Shown here piece by piece: positions 1 through 5,673 of a stretch of 15,530 nucleotides of DNA. Every line of letters begins with the position of its first letter. The first letter of the stretch is position 1. Made by a program: the position numbers and the translations under genes. Where the stretch lies: positions 1 through 15,530 of the forward strand of contig CAZWDT010000057.1 of NCBI GenBank assembly GCA_964632755.1. Direction: 5' to 3'. The notes beneath the pieces are model-generated. The model searched no databases, was not told the origin of the DNA, and was given only the letters and a program-made list of their open reading frames with translations. This DNA comes from JAFGMR01 sp964632755 (GTDB taxonomy: Archaea > Halobacteriota > Methanosarcinia > Methanotrichales > Methanotrichaceae).

Positions 1-149
1 GATCCAGGGGTGCTGGGCGGCGGTGAGAGGGCGCTCTGGTGGCGGGGGATTTTGCGGCCTCGAACACGGGGTGGATCCTGGCATAAGGGGCTGCGATCGT
101 AAGAGGTGGTGAAGAGCCGCACAATAGTATTATCGAGGATCGGTTTACC
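1..149. other. Left-edge stretch with no recognised gene
   Basis: GC-rich sequence at the window edge. On the + strand two frames stay open from base 1 for about 33 to 36 codons, so the stretch could hold the 3' end of a gene that begins outside the window, but neither short translation resembles a family I know. On the - strand only a short proline-rich frame runs off the edge. I saw no tRNA, repeat or hairpin of note. Confidence 0.3.
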
Positions 150-150
150 T

Positions 151-165
151 TTTTTTATAAAATAT
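151..165 (+). promoter_or_regulatory. Candidate TATA box upstream of the surface-protein genes
   Basis: A run of T followed by TATAAAATATT lies in an AT-rich island after GC-rich sequence, and fits an archaeal TBP site. It would place the transcript start near 180-190 and give a leader of roughly 90-100 bases before the TTG start at 281. A second, closer candidate lies at 226-235, and the sequence does not settle which is used. Confidence 0.4.
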
Positions 166-225
166 TCCAAATTGATGGTTATCTCGGTCGATACAGACCA
201 AAGGATTCATTAATGATAATACTGA

Positions 226-235
226 TTATTTTTAA
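226..235 (+). promoter_or_regulatory. Second candidate TATA-like box, proximal
   Basis: TTATTTTTAA at this position would give a start near 255-260 and a short leader that still carries the Shine-Dalgarno site at 266-272. It is less canonical than the box at 151-165. Confidence 0.3.
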
Positions 236-265
236 GCCTCTGGCAAATCAATTGCATGAGGTTGT

Positions 266-272
266 AGGAGGG
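266..272 (+). promoter_or_regulatory. Shine-Dalgarno site that sets a TTG start
   Basis: AGGAGGG ends eight bases before the TTG at 281. This strong match to the archaeal anti-SD supports the non-ATG start. A signal peptide begins directly at this codon, which agrees. Confidence 0.7.
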
Positions 273-280
273 CCCCCATA

Positions 281-2431
281 TTGCCGCACCATTTCGGATG
301 CATCATTGCAGTCGCATGCTTATGCCTTGCCATGCCGCTTGCATCATCACAATACTGCGACTTCATAGAAGGCAACGTTAGCTGGAGTAAATCCACTTAC
401 CCAGAATGGATGAAAAATAGCACTCCTATAAATGAGACCGTCGTTTGGAATGCAACCGATGATGGACCTCTTAGAGCGAGCATCCCCCTCTGGGGATTGA
501 GCAATCTCTCAAGAGTGGTAATTGGCCCCATGGTCATCTCTTTTCGCTGGAACTGCAGCATAGAATCAGACTCGATAGACATTATCCGAAGAGATGGTAA
601 CATTAAGGGGAGCGGATTATTCTTCCTCATCGATGGTAAAGTGGAAGACAACTGCACTTCATCCAATAGTGAATACACCAAAGAGATTCCCGAGGGAGTC
701 CACCAACTAACATGGACCCTCAGCAAGAAAACCAGGGATAATAGAGATCTTATAGGATGGATCGACGAGATCTGCATAACTTCCCCCATACCCAATTGTA
801 CGATAGACGCAAACAATTGGGCAGCTGCCAATTCTCCTGCGACAGCCAGCGTGCCCTTTGCGGGAGCAGGGGCGCAGTATCACTGGAGCGTATCAGGAGG
901 CACTGTGGAATTTGGGAACGGGACGCAATCCATCATATGGAGCTACCCAAGGGCGGGCCTTACCAACATCAGCGTGACTATAACCAGGAATGGGACGAGT
1001 TCCTCCTGCTCAAAGCTCGTCAACATCTGGGAGTGCAATATCACCGCGCCGGATAATATTGCGCCGAACAGCACCAACATAGCCTCTGTCCCAGACGCCG
1101 GCTCCAACGCTGGATACTACTGGCTTATCGAGGGAGGCGCGGCGATATCGGGCCAGAGCGAGAGGAACTTCACCTGGATGGCAGGAGAGGGCGAATCAGT
1201 TTTGTTGATTGCAACCGTTACCATTAACGACATCCCCTACCACTGCTCAAAGACCGTCTATACAACCGGAGAGTGCCTCATCATCGCCCCAGAACAGGTT
1301 GTCGCTGGCACGACATTTGAAGCTCGAGTGGATTATAGCGGCCAATGGGGTACTCCAGAGTGGAGCATCGATGGCGAGAGAGTTTACCCCAGAGAAGACC
1401 CCGATAGAATTACCTGGACCGCGGACTGGCCGGGACAGGTAGTCATCAGCATAGCCATTCCGGGGACGGATATCCGCTGCAACAAAACGGTAGAAGTCCT
1501 CCCCAACTGCAATATCACAGCACCCAAGGCGGCCTGCGCCTGGCAGCCGAACCTCGAGGCCTCGGTCAGGGATGCCGGACCGGGGGCGAGCTACTCCTGG
1601 GGCGTCTCCGGAGGAGAACTGCTGCGCGGCCAGGGTACTTCTCTGATCGAGTGGAAGGCTGGAAGGGGTGAGGCGGATAATATCAGCGTCGAGGTGAGGG
1701 CCAATGGGGCGGTGAATAATGGAACATGGAGGATTCCCATCAACCAGAGCTGCGTCTACCTGACCTATTGCGACGATCTGCAAAGGGAGATCAAGAATAA
1801 TACAAAACTGGTTATTTCCTGCGAAGATTGTGAAGGAAATCAGAGCTATCGGGGAAGACTTTCCATTGAATACATCCACGATCTCATAATCACCTCTGAG
1901 AGCAGTGATTGCAATGTATCGTTCGATGGAGATGGGAGATATGCCACCATAGAAATTGGAAATTCCAGCGATATCCATATTTTTGGAGCATCATTATACA
2001 ACATGAGTGGCAGCGGAATATATGCGGAAAACTGTTCTAGCTGCAACATTTCTGAAACGGATATATCCGTAGGCCATGACGCTTGTGGGATTAATTTAGT
2101 AGATTGCGGGAATAATAATATCCAGAAAGTTGCCACGATTGGTATAAATAATTCCTCAGGAATACGACTATGGGGGTCAAACGATACGGAGATTGGGGAT
2201 TGTAATATAGATAACGCAGTTGAAATTTGCAATAGAGACTCATATAGAACTAATATAATAAATAGCATTGATGAGACAGATATTATTAGATTAATTATAA
2301 ACAATGAAATAAATTATTGTTATCTTGAAACGGGATGCCATTACTGCACCCAAGGGGGATATGAAATGGCCAGAGATATGGAATTTCATTGCAACGAGAT
2401 GGAGAATGTGCAGGTATGCCAAACGAATTAA
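281..2431 (+). CDS. Secreted protein: lectin-like region, four PKD-like modules, NosD-like beta-helix
   Basis: 716 residues from a TTG start. Residues 1-23 form a signal peptide (hydrophobic core, likely cleavage after ASS). Residues about 25-168 resemble a lectin-like jelly-roll module: an FFLIDGK strand, then a LTWTLSK strand and IGWIDEI near the end. Residues 173-491 are four PKD-like modules, each with a Y.W..SGG-type strand and a cysteine near each end. Residues about 495-716 are rich in Asn, Ser, Ile and Cys, with short repeated turns (SGIYAENCS, SGIRLWGSN) typical of right-handed beta-helix proteins of the NosD/CASH type. I count close to 30 N-x-S/T sequons, so the mature protein is probably heavily glycosylated and extracellular. 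No membrane anchor is visible, so it may associate with the envelope or with the product of the overlapping next gene. The beta-helix half is strikingly AT-rich. No catalytic motif is recognised; role unknown, perhaps adhesion or sheath/S-layer association. Confidence 0.8.
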   Translation: MPHHFGCIIAVACLCLAMPLASSQYCDFIEGNVSWSKSTYPEWMKNSTPINETVVWNATDDGPLRASIPLWGLSNLSRVVIGPMVISFRWNCSIESDSIDIIRRDGNIKGSGLFFLIDGKVEDNCTSSNSEYTKEIPEGVHQLTWTLSKKTRDNRDLIGWIDEICITSPIPNCTIDANNWAAANSPATASVPFAGAGAQYHWSVSGGTVEFGNGTQSIIWSYPRAGLTNISVTITRNGTSSSCSKLVNIWECNITAPDNIAPNSTNIASVPDAGSNAGYYWLIEGGAAISGQSERNFTWMAGEGESVLLIATVTINDIPYHCSKTVYTTGECLIIAPEQVVAGTTFEARVDYSGQWGTPEWSIDGERVYPREDPDRITWTADWPGQVVISIAIPGTDIRCNKTVEVLPNCNITAPKAACAWQPNLEASVRDAGPGASYSWGVSGGELLRGQGTSLIEWKAGRGEADNISVEVRANGAVNNGTWRIPINQSCVYLTYCDDLQREIKNNTKLVISCEDCEGNQSYRGRLSIEYIHDLIITSESSDCNVSFDGDGRYATIEIGNSSDIHIFGASLYNMSGSGIYAENCSSCNISETDISVGHDACGINLVDCGNNNIQKVATIGINNSSGIRLWGSNDTEIGDCNIDNAVEICNRDSYRTNIINSIDETDIIRLIINNEINYCYLETGCHYCTQGGYEMARDMEFHCNEMENVQVCQTN
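797..1753 (+). repeat. Four tandem PKD-like modules with paired cysteines (coding repeat)
   Basis: Residues 173-491 of the secreted protein. The first cysteine of each module falls at residues 173, 252, 332 and 410, a pitch of 79, 80 and 78. The second cysteine falls at 243, 322, 400 and 491. Each module carries an aromatic-rich strand (YHWSVSGG, YYWLIEGG, PEWSIDGE, YSWGVSGG) and later an I.W or F.W strand. The modules are diverged, so this is an old protein-level repeat and not a recent DNA duplication. The fourth has an extra cysteine (419) and a longer second half. Confidence 0.75.
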
Positions 2432-3804
2432 TAAGATTATTAATAATATTAATTATATTATCTGCTTGCCACAATTCTCAGTGTGTCAGCTATAAGGGAA
2501 AGCTTGACATACCCGTTTCATCGAGCGAAGCTGAAGCCAATCGCTTTTCGGTACAATCTGCTGCCATAGGCAGTCAATACGCGGAAAGTTTATCGGGCTC
2601 AACACCCCAGATAGTCCTGGGAGGGGGAACGGAGTCTGCGGGCGGTTCTCGAGAGAGGATTCTATACTCTCCCGGCGATCCGGTTAAGATTAAAAAAATA
2701 ATTTATCCTTGCAAGGAAGAGTATTACCCTGGGGCGGAAATCCCAATATATGTTGAAATAATCCCCATTGTCGGTGAATTAAAGGAGATAACGATACATG
2801 AATCCGTTGATGGAAATGTCACGGGGAAAAATGACCAATTCATCACAATTAATAATACAAGCCCTTGCTATCGGCTATGTACTCAAAAGGACTTCCTGAA
2901 ATGTAGGGAAAAAGCGGTTGAAAAGGTATATAATCTACGCGCTGAAAACATATCTAATTCATATAATAATAAAATATATAGTGAATTTACAAACTATACG
3001 GAACCTAATTTTTTCACAACCGGGGTTGATAGATTAAAATTATCTGAGCATCTTATATATTGGTATGCAATTAAACTCGATAAAAATGGAACATATCGCA
3101 CTGAGACCATTATTAGATTCAATGACGGGATTTCACATTTTGCTGATGTCTTTCAACCATTAGATATTATTATTAATGATCCTGATCCGAAGTTCGATAT
3201 TACCGTTACACATGCAAAGAAGCATGCCAACAAGATCGAATATTTTATATCTTCTGATTCGATAGAAATTAATTACCAAATTAAATATACTGGAGGCGCC
3301 TGGGATGATCTGAATAATATTACTTTAAAGTTTCAACCAGGGGATGATGATACATTTAAATATAAGTATGATAATGGAACCATTAAGATCAACAACTGTG
3401 AAACAAAAAATTTTTCGAAAAATAAGGATTTAAATATATATATAAAATTAGCATTTTATAAAGAGGGATCTTTCAACATACCATTCATTGAAATATATAA
3501 TGATTCAATGGGAGGTATTAACCGTTCTAGAAAATATATATTTGAAGGTCATGAAATAATTGTGGAGAGTTGGTGGCAGAGGAATCAGGATTATCTGCTA
3601 GCCCTTCTCGCCTTTCTAGGGCTTATTGGTGGCAAGGATTTTTGGGGTTGGATCAGAAGGCGATTGTATTGGTGGAGGAAGATACCTGAAGAAACTCATA
3701 AAAGCCTCCCTCCTGATCGCCTCACCGCCATCGTTATATCTCCAGCCCGCATAGCAAAAAAGCATGTCCTGGATGAAGTCCAACAAGTACTCCGAGAAGG
3801 ATAA
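2416..3804 (+). CDS. Membrane-anchored surface protein, function unknown
   Basis: 462 residues from the ATG at 2416, which lies inside the end of the previous gene (16-base overlap). A GGAG at 2401-2404 is a weak ribosome site. The more upstream TTG in this frame would put charged residues before the signal peptide and is less likely. Residues 1-22 are a signal sequence ending near a Cys-rich SACHNSQC. Residues about 23-390 are predicted extracellular, with about 11 N-x-S/T sequons. Two beta-rich stretches can be seen: near 87-135, with YYPGAEIPIYVEI, and near 260-380, with a repeat-free Ig- or CARDB-like pattern. One membrane segment lies near 393-411, followed by a basic Trp/Arg-rich boundary and a cytoplasmic tail of about 45 residues. 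Codon use is extremely AT-rich over most of the gene (ATA, AAT, AAA, AGA), unlike the neighbours. It may anchor or assemble with the preceding secreted protein. I recognise no family. Confidence 0.75.
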   Translation: MPNELIRLLIILIILSACHNSQCVSYKGKLDIPVSSSEAEANRFSVQSAAIGSQYAESLSGSTPQIVLGGGTESAGGSRERILYSPGDPVKIKKIIYPCKEEYYPGAEIPIYVEIIPIVGELKEITIHESVDGNVTGKNDQFITINNTSPCYRLCTQKDFLKCREKAVEKVYNLRAENISNSYNNKIYSEFTNYTEPNFFTTGVDRLKLSEHLIYWYAIKLDKNGTYRTETIIRFNDGISHFADVFQPLDIIINDPDPKFDITVTHAKKHANKIEYFISSDSIEINYQIKYTGGAWDDLNNITLKFQPGDDDTFKYKYDNGTIKINNCETKNFSKNKDLNIYIKLAFYKEGSFNIPFIEIYNDSMGGINRSRKYIFEGHEIIVESWWQRNQDYLLALLAFLGLIGGKDFWGWIRRRLYWWRKIPEETHKSLPPDRLTAIVISPARIAKKHVLDEVQQVLREG

Positions 3805-3864
3805 AGAGAAGCTGGAGACCGGAAGCGGGTTCACCCGATTGTGGACGCTGCTTGCTAACTGGCT

Positions 3865-4983
3865 CTACCGCGCGGTCTCCTGGTAGCCAAGCGCCTTGTC
3901 CAATTGCCCCTTTCTCATTTTCAGCAGCTCCAGCGCGAGCCGTCTCCCGCCGGCAACCGCCAGGATGGAGGCGAGGGCGCCGCCCCTAGCAATCCGCGAC
4001 CCCGGCCGGGGGACGTCGGCGAGGCCCTCCACATCGAGGCGCAGATCTCGATCGATTGTAAGATCCCCGGAGGCGTAGGCGAGCGCCCGGCCGGCGGTCC
4101 TCCTCGGGGGAGCAGGCCTCGGCAGTCGGCCCGAAAATGCGGCGAGATGGTCCTCGAAGACGTTCATCCCGGTCGCAAGCTCTACGGCTTCGAGGCTTCC
4201 CTGGAAGCGCGGGTTCACCTCGACTACGACCGGCCCCTCCTCGGTCAGCATGAAGTCAATCCCGTTCGAGCCGACGAGGCCGAGGCGGCCGACTATCTCC
4301 TCTGCGATATCCATCATCTTCCGGGCGTCCCCGAGGGAGGACGCAAGGGGCGTTATATTTCCGCAGTAGAGGAAGCCGTCAGCCCCAAGCCAGCCTTCTC
4401 CTACTAGCTGCTCGTTTGCCGCAATGGCAACCGCCCGCTCCCCATCCGATATGAGCGAGACGCTTGCAGAGATGCCCTGGATGTACGGCTGGACTATCAT
4501 CTCAGAGCCCGCGGGCAAGAGGCCCTCTCGATCCGAGACGATGCGGCCTCCCACGCCACCTGCGCCACGACGCGGCTTGACGACGAACGGCGGCTCCACC
4601 GATGACTCGCCGAGGAGGGATGTCGGGATCGCTGGAAAGCCCTGCCTATCGAGCCAGCGCGCGAGCCAGAGCTTGTCTGATACCTGTGCTGCAAGCCGCG
4701 GGGGGTTGTTCGCCACAAGCGGCCCTGCGGGAAGGTCGATCCCCTCGAGCCCCGGCCCGAGGACGACTGCCTCTGGACGGATGCGATCGACGAGGGAGCT
4801 GATCTCTTCAGCAGATAGCTGAAGCCTTCCGCCACCCGCCGCAAGGGAAAGCTCGATTGCCTCGCGCGCATAGTCGAAGAGATCGAGATCGCAGTAGCAC
4901 TCGGCTGCCACGACCTCGTGGCCTGCAAGGGCTGCAGAGCGCGCGATGTGTCTTACGCTCTGCCCGATCAAGAGGACCTTCAT
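3865..4983 (-). CDS. ATP-grasp carboligase-like protein (COG2232 type), substrate unknown
   Basis: 372 residues. The N-terminal MKVLLIGQSV with a Rossmann-like fold, followed by GHEVVAAECYCDLDL, resembles the archaeal COG2232 'predicted carboligase' family. ATP-grasp signatures follow: PFVVKPRRGAGGVG at 132-145 (nucleotide-binding Lys and Gly loop), MIVQPYIQG at 162-170 and VVVEVNPRFQG at 252-262 with the Mg-binding Glu-x-Asn-x-Arg pattern (E255, N257, R259). ATP-grasp enzymes join a carboxylate to an amine or thiol through an acyl phosphate; the substrate here is not known to me. The start at 4983 is preferred because it overlaps the stop of the upstream aTrm56 gene (ATGA), which implies translational coupling. 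The frame is open further upstream to 5409, but that part is antisense-like noise within aTrm56. The C-terminal 80 residues are variable and lack a known motif. Confidence 0.8.
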   Translation of the reverse strand: MKVLLIGQSVRHIARSAALAGHEVVAAECYCDLDLFDYAREAIELSLAAGGGRLQLSAEEISSLVDRIRPEAVVLGPGLEGIDLPAGPLVANNPPRLAAQVSDKLWLARWLDRQGFPAIPTSLLGESSVEPPFVVKPRRGAGGVGGRIVSDREGLLPAGSEMIVQPYIQGISASVSLISDGERAVAIAANEQLVGEGWLGADGFLYCGNITPLASSLGDARKMMDIAEEIVGRLGLVGSNGIDFMLTEEGPVVVEVNPRFQGSLEAVELATGMNVFEDHLAAFSGRLPRPAPPRRTAGRALAYASGDLTIDRDLRLDVEGLADVPRPGSRIARGGALASILAVAGGRRLALELLKMRKGQLDKALGYQETAR

Positions 4984-5567
4984 GGCCCCTGGCCAACGCC
5001 TGCGGATTCGTCCCCTGACGCTTCCTCTGATGCAGCCTCCGACGCATCCGAGATCCGCTTTCCCCGAATCGTTGGAACGATCTTGATCCCGCCTGGAAAC
5101 TCGCGATCTAGCCCTCGTCCTTCCATCAGCCGGTCGAGGAATATGGCAAGGGCGGCAACCTCCGAGTGCGGCTGGCCTCCAACGGCGAGGTTCCAGTCGG
5201 CCATCCCGTAGACCGCTCCAGGCACCTTCTCCGCGCCGATTACAACCATGATGTCGCAACTTTTGTAAGCCTCCTTGATCTCCGGCATAGCCTGCGCGAG
5301 GCCGAGGCCGTACATGGTGAGGTGGACGATCATCCCTCCCGCTTCCTTGAAGCGGCGCACCTCGTCCTTCCAGCGGACTCCCTGGCGCACTCGAAAGCCT
5401 CCGCCCCACCGCAAGGCCACATCGTCGAGGCTTGCAACGACGCCGTCGTCGCGGCCCGTCAAGAGCATCTCCTCAGCGCCGAGAGCCCGGGAGACGAGCC
5501 CAACGTGGGTGGTGATCCTCTTATCCCTCTCTGGCCTATGGCCAAGCCTCAGAACCACAACTCGCAT
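4980..5567 (-). CDS. tRNA (cytidine(56)-2'-O)-methyltransferase aTrm56
   Basis: 195 residues. SPOUT-class methylase that adds a 2'-O-methyl group to C56 in the T-loop of archaeal tRNAs, using S-adenosylmethionine. The N-terminus VVLRLGHRPERDKRITTHVG is close to the family consensus. The trefoil-knot SAM site is visible at residues 109-146, with IGAEKVPGAVYG, DWNLAVGGQPHSEVAALA and the following helix. The last 22 residues are an acidic Ser/Ala/Glu-rich tail, longer than I would expect for the core enzyme. The ATG at 5567 is chosen because family members begin just before the VVLRLGH strand and because a TATA-like box lies about 29 bases upstream. A TTG at 5582 with a GGGAG five bases before it is a real alternative and would add five residues. 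The gene heads a two-gene unit with the ATP-grasp gene. Confidence 0.9.
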   Translation of the reverse strand: MRVVVLRLGHRPERDKRITTHVGLVSRALGAEEMLLTGRDDGVVASLDDVALRWGGGFRVRQGVRWKDEVRRFKEAGGMIVHLTMYGLGLAQAMPEIKEAYKSCDIMVVIGAEKVPGAVYGMADWNLAVGGQPHSEVAALAIFLDRLMEGRGLDREFPGGIKIVPTIRGKRISDASEAASEEASGDESAGVGQGP

Positions 5568-5590
5568 GAGCGCGGGATTCAACGAGGCTC

Positions 5591-5600
5591 CCTATTAATC
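5591..5600 (-). promoter_or_regulatory. TATA-like box for the aTrm56/ATP-grasp unit
   Basis: On the - strand this reads GATTAATAGG, centred about 29 bases before the ATG at 5567. That spacing suggests a leaderless or nearly leaderless mRNA. If the TTG at 5582 is the true start, this box is too close and an upstream site near 5640-5650 would be needed. Confidence 0.4.
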
Positions 5601-5642
5601 CCTTCCATAACTCCCCCACTTCAGAGTCCTCCCTCCAAAATC

Positions 5643-5650
5643 GATAAATC
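5643..5650 (+). promoter_or_regulatory. TATA-like box for the DHH phosphoesterase gene
   Basis: GATAAATC, preceded by an A-rich stretch, is centred about 28 bases before the ATG at 5674. This spacing predicts a leaderless transcript. No good Shine-Dalgarno site precedes the ATG, which agrees. The reverse complement also reads as a TATA-like GATTTATC, so the site could serve both directions. Confidence 0.45.
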
Positions 5651-5673
5651 CCTTGGGCGCCGTTGGCCAGGCG

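Noticed and set aside
1247..1978. A 243-codon frame on the - strand inside the secreted protein gene
   Set aside because: It is antisense to well-formed PKD-like modules, and has no ribosome site or recognisable protein pattern.
4984..5409. N-terminal extension of the ATP-grasp frame
   Set aside because: It lies within the aTrm56 gene and its translation is Arg/Gly-rich; the ATGA overlap and the MKVLLIG start mark the true beginning.
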